A stretch of DNA of 5,505 nt from JAJFTV01 sp964426355 (GTDB lineage: Bacteria; Chloroflexota; Anaerolineae; Anaerolineales; Anaerolineaceae): contig CAYRRA010000237.1 in assembly GCA_964426355.1 (NCBI GenBank), forward strand, positions 1 to 5,505. The letters run 5' to 3'. Shown here piece after piece: positions 1 to 5,505 of the stretch (position 1 is the first letter of the stretch; each line of letters begins with the position of its first letter). The notes under the pieces were generated by a model that had not been told where the DNA came from, did not search any database, and saw only the letters and a program-made list of their open reading frames with translations. The position numbers were made by a program, and so were the translations under genes.

Positions 1-2
1 TC

Positions 3-65
3 GGCTGCATCAACCGGCTAACCGGTGCAACAGGGGCACAATTCAGCCTCTCATTGGATAACTGA
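3..65 (+). CDS. Possible C-terminus of an upstream protein (histidine-kinase-like tail), partial
   Basis: The third forward frame is open from the window edge to a TGA at 63-65 and gives 20 residues ending in GAQFSLSLDN. The pattern of an Asn-Arg stretch, then Gly-Ala-x-Phe-x-Leu-x-Leu and an immediate stop resembles the last strand of the HATPase domain in many sensor histidine kinases (usual form: Gly-rich, Phe, alternating Leu, Pro). A hairpin with a T run follows 27 bases after the stop, as expected at the end of a gene. If this is right, a two-component sensor lies directly upstream of the molybdoenzyme genes and could control them. The fragment is very short, and another frame is also open to position 61, so this is only a plausible reading. 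Confidence 0.33.
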   Translation, partial: GCINRLTGATGAQFSLSLDN

Positions 66-85
66 ACCCTAACCGAACTATATTT

Positions 86-111
86 CCGGGTACAGTCCTC
101 CGGCTGTTTTT
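86..111 (+). terminator. Weak terminator-like hairpin with T run
   Basis: ACAGTC (92-97) can pair with GGCTGT (102-107), with one G-T pair and a CTCC loop, followed by TTTTT (107-111). An alternative fold pairs CCGG at 86-89 with CCGG at 100-103. Both end at the T run. The stem is short, so the call is weak. Its place just after the possible upstream stop codon and about 115 bases before the first operon gene suits the end of an upstream transcript or an attenuator in the leader. Confidence 0.33.
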
Positions 112-227
112 ATGAAAAAGTTTTTTTCCTCTCTCTTCAAAAAGATGGGAGGCTATTTCTGTTGGCCAGAGGGTCCACAATTACCTGTTGGACTACAAAC
201 GTCACATTTTCTGAGGAGAAATAAATT

Positions 228-839
228 ATGCCAAAAAAATATGCACTCCTTGTTGACTTGCGCAAATGCGTGGGTTGTACGTCCTGTCAGGTAAGTTGCA
301 AAATGGAAAATGCCGTCCCCATGGGGCTGTATCGGTCAAAAGTTGATATTGCCGATGTTGGTTTATACCCCAAACCAAAACGATACTTTTTCCCAAAGAT
401 CTGCAATCAATGCGATAACCCTCCATGCGTTCCACCCTGTCCGGTTAATGCAACCTTTAAAGGGGAGGATGGCGTAGTAATGATTGACCGAAATAAATGT
501 ATTGCCTGTGGCGCATGTGTCGAAGCTTGTCCTTATGGCGCTCGTTTTCTCCATCCTTATCTGCAAGGAACATCGGCCACTGCTGATATAGCTGACAAGT
601 GCGACTTCTGTAGTCATCGACTGGCAGCCGGTATCGAAGAGCCCGCATGTGTAAGGAACTGCATGGGGCGCGCACGGGTTTTCGGTGATCTGAACGATCC
701 GCAGAGCACCATTGCGAAGCTAATGGCCCAAAACAAAACGGTGACCTGGCGTGATGACTATGGCACTAAACCAATGGTTTTTTTCATTGCCCCGGACAAG
801 GAAGTATTCAAAACTGCCGATGGCCCAATCAACAGCTAG
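228..839 (+). CDS. Four-cluster [4Fe-4S] electron-transfer subunit of a molybdopterin oxidoreductase
   Basis: This 203-residue protein is the electron-transfer (beta) subunit of a DMSO-reductase-family complex, of the PsrB/PhsB/TtrB/ArrB/DmsB type. Sixteen cysteines fall in four groups: Cys14/17/20/24 (CVGCTSCQVSC), Cys59/62/67/71, Cys91/94/97/101 (CIACGACVEAC) and Cys125/128/141/145. Each CxxC half normally shares its cluster with a distant partner, giving four [4Fe-4S] clusters that form an electron wire to the catalytic subunit. All ligands are present and the length is normal for the family. There is no signal peptide or membrane segment, so it is probably exported by hitch-hiking on the Tat signal of the catalytic partner. 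The ATG at 228 follows AGGAGA (214-219) at a good distance. The next gene begins 13 bases after the stop, so the two are surely co-transcribed. The specific complex cannot be named from this subunit. Confidence 0.95.
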   Translation: MPKKYALLVDLRKCVGCTSCQVSCKMENAVPMGLYRSKVDIADVGLYPKPKRYFFPKICNQCDNPPCVPPCPVNATFKGEDGVVMIDRNKCIACGACVEACPYGARFLHPYLQGTSATADIADKCDFCSHRLAAGIEEPACVRNCMGRARVFGDLNDPQSTIAKLMAQNKTVTWRDDYGTKPMVFFIAPDKEVFKTADGPINS

Positions 840-844
840 GAGGT
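838..844 (+). promoter_or_regulatory. Shine-Dalgarno of the catalytic subunit overlapping the preceding stop codon
   Basis: AGGAGGT starts inside the TAG stop (837-839) of the iron-sulfur subunit and lies 8 bases before the ATG at 853. This near-perfect site fixes the start of the catalytic gene. It also allows ribosomes ending the first gene to reload, favouring matched production of the two subunits. Confidence 0.85.
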
Positions 845-852
845 AATCGAAT

Positions 853-3720
853 ATGCAACTTACCCGAAGAAGTGTTTTGAAATATGCTGGTGCCTTAGCC
901 GGTGTAGGAGCCCTTGAGCAGAGTGGACTCCTCTTTTTAAAAAAACTTACCCCGGCGGAAGCACAGGAGATGCGGACCGCTATGGAGAATTTCGAAGTAA
1001 AATACAGTGCGGATTGCATGTGCCCCAGCGAATGCGGCCTTGAATTCTGGGTGAAAGACGGCAAAATTCATAAGATTTATGGCAATCCTCACGTTCCCTT
1101 CAACGATGGAATTGTCTGTGCCAAGGGCGCATCAGGGCAACAACTGGTGTACTCTCCAGATCGGTTGAAATACCCAATGATCCGGGTCGGCGAGCGCGGG
1201 GAGGGCAAATTCAAAAAAGTTTCCTGGGAAGAGGCTATAGACTTCATCGGTAAAAAGATGATGGCCATCAAGGAAAAATATGGGCCTGAATCAATCATCA
1301 TGGATACTGGCGACGTTACCGATCGTGATCAGTACTGGCGGCTCGGCTTTGGCTTTGGCACTCCTTATTGCGTCGAACATGGATCAATCTGCGACACCCC
1401 TCGACGACACGGCCCGAAACTGATCGTTAATGGCAAACGTTGGGAGCCGGACCTGATGCGACCGGTCTATGTCCGTCAGCCAGACGGCTCACTGCAAAAG
1501 GACATGTCCTACAAGACCAAGCTCATCATTTATTGCGGTTGGAATCCCTTTGTCGCCACCAGGATCATGTATGAAAATAGAGGAACCGTAGGGGCTCAGG
1601 TAGATGCTGGTTGCAAATTTTTCGTCATTGACCCCAGTTATTCCAATACCGCCGCACTGGCTAATAAATGGGTCGCACCACGACCGGGCACCGACAACGA
1701 CATTTTCGCGGCAATGCTGCGTTATATCCTCGAAAACGACAACCAGAAAGACCCGAATAAAAAATATATCGATTGGGATTTTAAAAAATATTCTATCGGC
1801 TGGGATGATTTTGAAGCGGCTTTCAAGTCATGGTGGGCAAAGAAAGATCCCATCAATGGACTGAATTATTTCAGTGTCGAGTGGGCAGCCAAACGTGCCG
1901 GCATCACCAAAAATGAAATTATCGAACTTGCCCACACTTTTGGAATAACCAAACCTGCGGCCTTGATCTGGGGTATGCAGTCACCGGGTCATCATTTCAA
2001 TGGATACTCTGGCTCAATTCTTGGCGTTGCCCTGAATGTCATTACCGGCAATTTTGATGTTCCGGGAGGGGTAATCGATACTGAAATCATGAAATGGAGC
2101 AAAGGTGGCAAAGGGAGAACCTATTCTTTTGTCGAAGAGAAGAATTTCAACGATCGAATCGTCACCAGAACTATCAACGGTCAAAAAGTTGAAGGGAAAC
2201 AGTCGGAACTGCATAAAGACCATTACGGGAGCAAATACCCGTCCGCCTGGGATGATGTAGTTGGTGACTATCCGGAATTTTTTATGGGAAAGGAAGTCGA
2301 AATCCGTTACGGAGCCTTCCGTGGCCACAAATTCCCACTCAAGGCTTTTTTCTTGCGCACCGGCAACGCTGTTGTCAGTGGCTCCGCAACCTGGAAGTGG
2401 CGTGAAGCTTTAACCTCAAAGGACACAGCGGGGAATTACAATCTTGATCTGATGGTTTTCATCGACACCCTCAACCTGGAAAGTGCTCTCTATGCCGATG
2501 TGATCCTGCCGGAAGCAAGTTACGCCGAGCGGGTCAGCTGGTCGGATATTTACCCGCCGATGCCGCTGGGCTATCTTCGTGACGCGGTGATCAAACCTAT
2601 GCACGAATCCAAAAACCCGACCGAAATCATGAACCTGATCGCGAAAAAACTCTATGATCTTGGCGATCGCGACATAAAGCCCGGAGATTTCTGGGAAAGG
2701 TACCCTGATGAGGACACCTTTGCTACGGATTTAGTATTAGGCACCCCAGGGAAACCCAACATCGGCACGCCACTTCCTTATCCCCAATACCCGGAGGGAT
2801 ATACCCTTCGCGGTACACCTGATTCCCTGGAGAAGGGCGCTGTCAAAATCGATCACGAAAAAAAAGAAGTGGTTGGCGAACAAGTTACGCCAGCCTGGAT
2901 GCGTAAGAACAATGGCGTCGCTGTCTGGCCGATGAGCTGGTACCGGAACAGGAAATCTGGATCAACTGAACCGAACAAAGTCTGGCCGCCAACCGATTCA
3001 AAACTGATCGAGTTCAAATGGGATTATCAAGACGGTGACAAACGTAAAGGCCGCTATTCCAAATACAACCAGCTCCTGGAAAAAGCCGACGGTGAAGTCC
3101 CCTATGGTTTGAAACGGATCGGATTTGAGAAGTTTCCGGCAACATTCTACTGGTTTGAAACGATCTGGAATCCTTACACCAACCCTGCGTATACCAAATA
3201 TGCCAAGGATTATCCTTTCCAGCTTATCACTGGGCGCATCCACCACTCGATGACCGGTACCCAGATGGTACCCTGGCTGGGTGAAGTCAAGGCTGAGGGA
3301 TTGTGGCATCCAATGAATGAGGAGTTTGAGGCCGATATTCCGGAAAGGATGCCCAATGCTGATGGACCGATGAAAACTATTCCAAAGAAGTTCAGAGCTA
3401 ACACATTCTCGGTCGGCACTATATGGATGAATACCGATGATGCGAAAAAGCTTAAATTGAAAAACGGTGATCTGGTCGTGGCGGAAAATCCATTGGGCAA
3501 ATCGACAAAAGGGAAAATTTTTACTTCCGGTGGAATGCGTCCTGGCGTCGTCAAAATAGCGTTCGGCGCTGGCGGACGGTTCAGCCCGGGTTTAGGTGTG
3601 GCATTCAAGAGCAAGGACTACACCCCTGATTGCAACAACCTCATGGACCCCGAGGGGTTGAGTCCAATTATGGGCCAACCCGCCTACGCCGATATGCTGC
3701 TGCGAATTACCAAAGCATAG
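853..3720 (+). CDS. Tat-exported molybdopterin oxidoreductase catalytic subunit (PsrA/PhsA/ArrA/TtrA-like), substrate unknown
   Basis: This 955-residue protein is the catalytic subunit of a DMSO-reductase-superfamily enzyme that binds bis-molybdopterin guanine dinucleotide. TRRSVLK at residues 4-10 is a twin-arginine signal, followed by a hydrophobic stretch and a possible cleavage site after AEA (35-37), so the enzyme is periplasmic. An iron-sulfur motif follows: Cys55, Cys57, Cys61 and Cys89, ending in CAKG. The first spacing is odd (CxC rather than the usual CxxC; Asp54 holds the canonical first position). Cys180 in HGSICDTP is the likely Mo ligand, which points to the polysulfide, thiosulfate, arsenate and tetrathionate reductase side of the family rather than the Asp- or Ser-ligated types. 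GNFDVPGG (399-406) and ADVILPEASYAER (548-560) are family landmarks. The C-terminal cofactor-binding domain begins near residue 787 (LITGRIHHSMTG at 791-802). Residues of about 600-780 form an aromatic- and proline-rich region, which makes the protein longer than PsrA/PhsA (about 750-800 residues). Reductase or oxidase direction and substrate cannot be decided. ArrA or TtrA function is possible but not shown. Confidence 0.94.
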   Translation: MQLTRRSVLKYAGALAGVGALEQSGLLFLKKLTPAEAQEMRTAMENFEVKYSADCMCPSECGLEFWVKDGKIHKIYGNPHVPFNDGIVCAKGASGQQLVYSPDRLKYPMIRVGERGEGKFKKVSWEEAIDFIGKKMMAIKEKYGPESIIMDTGDVTDRDQYWRLGFGFGTPYCVEHGSICDTPRRHGPKLIVNGKRWEPDLMRPVYVRQPDGSLQKDMSYKTKLIIYCGWNPFVATRIMYENRGTVGAQVDAGCKFFVIDPSYSNTAALANKWVAPRPGTDNDIFAAMLRYILENDNQKDPNKKYIDWDFKKYSIGWDDFEAAFKSWWAKKDPINGLNYFSVEWAAKRAGITKNEIIELAHTFGITKPAALIWGMQSPGHHFNGYSGSILGVALNVITGNFDVPGGVIDTEIMKWSKGGKGRTYSFVEEKNFNDRIVTRTINGQKVEGKQSELHKDHYGSKYPSAWDDVVGDYPEFFMGKEVEIRYGAFRGHKFPLKAFFLRTGNAVVSGSATWKWREALTSKDTAGNYNLDLMVFIDTLNLESALYADVILPEASYAERVSWSDIYPPMPLGYLRDAVIKPMHESKNPTEIMNLIAKKLYDLGDRDIKPGDFWERYPDEDTFATDLVLGTPGKPNIGTPLPYPQYPEGYTLRGTPDSLEKGAVKIDHEKKEVVGEQVTPAWMRKNNGVAVWPMSWYRNRKSGSTEPNKVWPPTDSKLIEFKWDYQDGDKRKGRYSKYNQLLEKADGEVPYGLKRIGFEKFPATFYWFETIWNPYTNPAYTKYAKDYPFQLITGRIHHSMTGTQMVPWLGEVKAEGLWHPMNEEFEADIPERMPNADGPMKTIPKKFRANTFSVGTIWMNTDDAKKLKLKNGDLVVAENPLGKSTKGKIFTSGGMRPGVVKIAFGAGGRFSPGLGVAFKSKDYTPDCNNLMDPEGLSPIMGQPAYADMLLRITKA

Positions 3721-3736
3721 CAGAATAATACTCAGT

Positions 3737-3769
3737 AAAAGCGGAAGGGGGCTTGCCCCTTCCGCTTTT
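3737..3769 (+). terminator. Strong intergenic hairpin between catalytic subunit and chaperone genes (partial terminator or attenuator)
   Basis: GCGGAAGGGG (3741-3750) pairs perfectly with CCCCTTCCGC (3756-3765) around the loop GCTTG. Flanking AAAA (3737-3740) and TTTT (3766-3769) extend the stem to 14 bp. The T tract after it is short (TTTTATC), so termination is probably incomplete on the + strand. It begins 17 bases after the catalytic gene stop and ends 31 bases before the chaperone ATG. It may lower chaperone expression relative to the two structural subunits, protect the upstream mRNA 3' end, or both. Confidence 0.85.
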
Positions 3770-3790
3770 ATCGTTTCCCTTTGCAGACAC

Positions 3791-3796
3791 TGGAGA
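3791..3796 (+). promoter_or_regulatory. Shine-Dalgarno deciding the chaperone start
   Basis: TGGAGA lies five bases before the ATG at 3801. The only earlier in-frame ATG (3753) sits in the hairpin loop and has no ribosome-binding site. The start at 3801 is therefore preferred and shortens the protein from 221 to 205 residues. Confidence 0.7.
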
Positions 3797-3800
3797 ACAT

Positions 3801-4418
3801 ATGATATTGGAATTGAAAGAAGAATTGTATTTTCACAACCTTCTCGCCCAGTTGTTTCTTCCCCACCCATCCAAGGATCTTTTGCAAGGGTTAACGACGA
3901 TTTCGGTATCCGATGATGCTGAAGATACTCTCGGCCGAGCTTTGCGTACCCTTTCGAGAACATCACAACAAAATGCCGACCGTCTCGAACAGTGGCAAGA
4001 AGAACTGGCGGTGGAATTTACTCGCCTGTTTATAGGCCCAAAATCCCCTCCAGCTGTACCATTTGCTTCGTTTTATCTTTCTGAGAACCGCTCCTTAATG
4101 ACTCATGACACAATTGAGGTACGAAAAAAATATATGGAAAGCGGAATGGCGGTAAAACAACTCTACCAATTCCCCGATGATCATATTTCTATCGAACTTG
4201 AATTTATACAGCATCTTACAAAAGAAGCTCTTGATGCAAGCATAAATGGCAACGATGCCATGGCCGATAAATTAGTCAAAGCCAGAAATGAATTCATATA
4301 TAGTCACATGCAACTTTGGGTTCCAAAATTTATTGATATGATTTTAGAAAATACAGTTGAAAAATTTTACATTGGCGCAGCTTATCTGCTACATGGAGTA
4401 GCCACAGACATTCACTGA
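3801..4418 (+). CDS. TorD/DmsD-family molybdoenzyme maturation chaperone
   Basis: This 205-residue, all-helical cytoplasmic protein belongs to the TorD/DmsD/NarJ family. These chaperones bind the Tat signal of a partner molybdoenzyme, hold it unfolded enough for cofactor insertion, and delay export until it is complete. Family signatures are visible: VEFTRLFIGP (71-80) followed by a Pro-rich turn and SFYLSE (90-95); VRKKYMESGM (107-116); the hallmark FPDDHISIELEF (124-135), matching the P-D-D-H-x-x-x-E-L-E-F core; and HMQLWVPKF (169-177). Length is normal for the family. It follows the Tat-exported catalytic gene on the same strand and is most likely its dedicated chaperone. A strong hairpin separates the two genes, and no promoter fits in the 31 bases between hairpin and start, so transcription must come from read-through or a promoter within the upstream gene. 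No GC-rich terminator is visible after the stop. Confidence 0.92.
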   Translation: MILELKEELYFHNLLAQLFLPHPSKDLLQGLTTISVSDDAEDTLGRALRTLSRTSQQNADRLEQWQEELAVEFTRLFIGPKSPPAVPFASFYLSENRSLMTHDTIEVRKKYMESGMAVKQLYQFPDDHISIELEFIQHLTKEALDASINGNDAMADKLVKARNEFIYSHMQLWVPKFIDMILENTVEKFYIGAAYLLHGVATDIH

Positions 4419-4493
4419 CAATTCAATTGATAAATTTGACTTAAATTTTCGTATCATAAATAAATTTTATCACTTCAAAAGAAGAACACCATA
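4419..4493. other. AT-rich intergenic stretch, no gene seen
   Basis: The bases after the chaperone stop are very AT-rich and rich in TAAATTT-like words. I see no hairpin terminator and no start codon with a ribosome-binding site. TTGACT at 4436-4441 resembles a -35 box, but no convincing -10 box stands at the right distance. The stretch may be further decayed recombinase sequence, but no recombinase residues can be read here. Confidence 0.5.
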
Positions 4494-4890
4494 TTATTGT
4501 TTGCAAAAATACTTATCACGTATGCCAGAGCCAGGAATATGGCTGTGAAAGAAGAAAAATGGTGGGATTTAATTTCGTCCTCATGACCTGAGACGACATG
4601 CAGCTAATTATGCCTCGAGATCGAGGTATACCGATTGAGATTGTAAGTAAAGTAATGCTTGATGGTCTCGCAAAAAGTAAATTTCTGTCATTTCGAGAAG
4701 CCCAGCGACCAGAAATCTCTTAAGTATTCCGGATATTTCTCGCTACACTCGAAATGACAAAATGACCGTTTTCCGACTTTTTACCAATACATCATACTTC
4801 GGCACGTTGACCTTTCAACGACACAACAATACCTCGGCAAGGTATCTGACATTGAAAGCAATCAGGTGGATGGATAATCTCCATGGTTAG
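4494..4890 (+). pseudogene. Decayed 3' part of a tyrosine recombinase (integrase) gene, interrupted by a MITE-like element
   Basis: Reading across frames gives the C-terminal catalytic domain of a phage-type integrase. The pieces in order are ITYARARNMAVKE (4515-4553), KMVGFNF (4556-4576), RPHDLRRHAANYASRS (4576-4623), RGIPIEIVSKVML (4622-4660), then after an insertion RHVDLSTTQQYLGKVSDIE (4800-4856) and AIRWMDNLHG plus TAG (4858-4890). The HxxR box (His at 4582-4584, Arg at 4591-4593), the later RH box (His at 4803-4805) and the nucleophile Tyr (4830-4832) are all recognisable, as is the order of the family. At least four frame changes plus the insertion make it non-functional. The 5' two-thirds of a normal gene (arm-binding and core-binding domains) is missing. 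It suggests that a genomic island or prophage once ended here. The family assignment comes from remembered integrase C-termini; the reading itself is direct. Confidence 0.85.
4660..4796. mobile_element. MITE-like palindromic element inserted in the integrase pseudogene
   Basis: The ends are 19-base imperfect terminal inverted repeats (4660-4678 and 4776-4794), matching at 14 positions with TGATG outside and AAAAAGT inside. Within lies a second, perfect 12-base inverted repeat, TGTCATTTCGAG (4686-4697) and its complement (4748-4759). Each arm continues toward the centre with related AGCGA and AGAAAT words, so the whole element can fold into a long hairpin. CTT at 4658-4660 and again at 4797-4799 could be a 3-base target duplication. 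Removing 4661-4799 rejoins the recombinase codons ...VML and RHVD... in frame. It encodes no transposase, so it must have been moved in trans. The core resembles short palindromic repeats I remember from Geobacter-like genomes. Confidence 0.75.
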
Positions 4891-4918
4891 AGTGCGTCCT
4901 GTATTGAAAAGCAATCAG
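4851..4918 (+). repeat. Imperfect direct repeat ATTGAAA(A)GCAATCAG
   Basis: ATTGAAAGCAATCAG at 4851-4865 recurs as ATTGAAAAGCAATCAG at 4903-4918, differing by one inserted A and set 52 bases apart. The first copy lies in the last codons of the recombinase pseudogene and the second just beyond its stop. Both are preceded by CTG. It may be a small local duplication or a relic of an attachment or recombinase-binding site. Confidence 0.55.
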
Positions 4919-4972
4919 TTCAAAGTCAAGATACTTCCAATATATGCTGACTCCATGGCCGGGGATGGGTAT

Positions 4973-5416
4973 CTATTCCGGCAGTACCGATAGAAACGGT
5001 GGTGGACCGCCGCACGCATCGATGGCCTCGGAGAGGGGGTAGCTGCCGTCGACTGCATCCCCCAGAAACCAGACCGGGCCGCTGTCGCAGGCATCGCCCC
5101 ACAGGCGCTGCTGGAGAAAAAACATTGTATCAGCGGGCACCACCCCTTTGTCGCGGGGGAACAGGGCCTTGGGCAACGGATACTCATCAAAGCGAAAGTC
5201 GCCGCTGATCGCCGTTCTGCCCGGCTGCACCACAACGCGACCCTCGCTGGGGATGGCGAATTCATTGCCCACCCGCCCCTCATCCCGAGGGATGATGCGC
5301 AGGTCGCCGCGTTCGGCGGGGGTTTTCTGGATAAGGACCTCAGTTTCACTGCTCCGAGCATGTGCCGCAATGGCCATCGTCAGCCAGCACAGCACAACTA
5401 TCATGCTCTTGTTCAT
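4973..5416 (-). CDS. Small secreted protein of unknown function
   Basis: I do not recognise this 147-residue protein. It begins with a Sec-type signal peptide: a basic N-terminus (MNKS), the hydrophobic stretch MIVVLCWLTMAIA and a likely cleavage site after AHA (18-20). Cys10 lies inside the signal without a lipobox, so it is not a clear lipoprotein. The mature part has about 127 residues and is rich in Arg, Asp, Gly and Pro. It has two cysteines, Cys110 and Cys135, that could form a disulfide in the periplasm, in WGDACDSGPVW and DACGGPPP. AGGAGGA (complement of 5421-5427) stands four bases before the ATG and supports this start. The frame is open upstream to the window edge, so a longer form cannot be fully excluded. 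It is more GC-rich than the molybdoenzyme genes and points toward them, so it is probably a separate transcript with another history. An overlapping - strand frame (5370-4915) lacks such signals. Confidence 0.68.
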   Translation of the reverse strand: MNKSMIVVLCWLTMAIAAHARSSETEVLIQKTPAERGDLRIIPRDEGRVGNEFAIPSEGRVVVQPGRTAISGDFRFDEYPLPKALFPRDKGVVPADTMFFLQQRLWGDACDSGPVWFLGDAVDGSYPLSEAIDACGGPPPFLSVLPE

Positions 5417-5420
5417 AATG

Positions 5421-5427
5421 TCCTCCT
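5421..5427 (-). promoter_or_regulatory. Shine-Dalgarno deciding the start of the secreted protein
   Basis: On the - strand, AGGAGGA lies four bases before the ATG at 5416. Together with the signal peptide that begins exactly there, it favours this start over a start outside the window in the same open frame. Confidence 0.7.
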
Positions 5428-5505
5428 CGATGCAGAAGTGCGGCCTCCGGTTGTTCTGCCTCAGTTGGAAATGGACAATCGAGCCGTTTGCAGTAAGGAC
5501 TCCGA

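Noticed and set aside
54..84. TTGGAT and TATATT as a -35/-10 promoter
   Set aside because: The spacing is 19 bases, the -35 box is poor, it overlaps the possible upstream coding end, and transcription would run straight into the hairpin at 86-111.
173..193. GTCCA ... TGGAC inverted repeat before the iron-sulfur gene as an operator
   Set aside because: Five-base arms are expected by chance and match no regulator site that I know.
112..294. Short + strand frame of 60 codons beginning MKKFFSSLFKK
   Set aside because: It has no ribosome-binding site, begins at the end of the hairpin T run and overlaps the start of the iron-sulfur gene in another frame. It is better explained as leader sequence.
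3210..3614. 134-codon - strand frame opposite the catalytic subunit
   Set aside because: It lies wholly within the well-supported catalytic gene on the other strand and shows no family features.
4539..4586. Tiny frame MAVKEEKWW... as a small gene
   Set aside because: It is part of the frameshifted integrase remnant and only 15 residues long.
4610..4629. CCTCGA-GA-TCGAGG palindrome as an operator
   Set aside because: It lies on codons of the integrase remnant (ASRSRG), so coding history explains it well enough.
4598..4723. 41-codon + strand frame containing RGIPIEIVSK as an independent small protein
   Set aside because: Its first part matches the integrase and its second part is translated MITE sequence, so it is an accidental fusion.
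4805..4845. Two adjacent hairpins (CGTTGA/TCAACG and ATACCT/AGGTAT) as regulatory RNA or recombination sites
   Set aside because: They fall on the integrase codons for VDLSTTQQYLGKVS; the short stems are likely coincidental.
4915..5370. 151-codon - strand frame overlapping the secreted protein gene
   Set aside because: It has no ribosome-binding site and a low-complexity Ser/Ala/Arg/Pro composition typical of the wrong frame of a GC-rich gene, while the competing frame has a signal peptide and a strong Shine-Dalgarno sequence.

Overview
The window holds a three-gene cluster for a periplasmic molybdenum oxidoreductase: a four-cluster iron-sulfur subunit (228-839), a 955-residue catalytic subunit with a twin-arginine signal (853-3720), and a TorD-type maturation chaperone (3801-4418), all on the + strand. 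The catalytic subunit belongs to the molybdopterin family whose Mo is ligated by Cys (PsrA/PhsA/ArrA/TtrA-like). The chaperone would help load the cofactor into the catalytic subunit, the folded complex would leave by the Tat pathway, and the iron-sulfur subunit would pass electrons to or from it. The substrate cannot be assigned from the sequence. No NrfD/PsrC-type membrane anchor is encoded here, so the electron partner is encoded elsewhere or is a periplasmic or membrane cytochrome.

The left edge (1-227) carries what may be the last 20 codons of an upstream gene, with a histidine-kinase-like C-terminus, followed by a weak terminator-like hairpin and about 100 bp of leader without a recognisable promoter. 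Between the catalytic gene and the chaperone gene lies a near-perfect 14-bp hairpin followed by only a short T tract. It could set a lower level of chaperone expression.

The stretch 4419-4972 has no intact gene but is not empty. It contains the decayed 3' part of a tyrosine recombinase (integrase) gene, readable over about 4494-4890 through several frameshifts. The pseudogene is split by a 135-140 bp palindromic MITE-like element. Taking out 139 bp rejoins the recombinase reading frame at exactly the expected residue. The Mo-enzyme cluster is therefore followed by the remains of a mobile element, itself hit by a second, non-autonomous element.

At the right, on the - strand, a more GC-rich gene (5416-4973) encodes a small secreted protein that I do not recognise. 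Its reading frame stays open to the window edge, but a strong Shine-Dalgarno sequence and a signal peptide support the start used.

The organism is probably an anaerobically respiring bacterium. The integrase type and the palindromic repeat remind me of Geobacter/Desulfuromonas-like Desulfobacterota (former Deltaproteobacteria), but this is an inference from memory.
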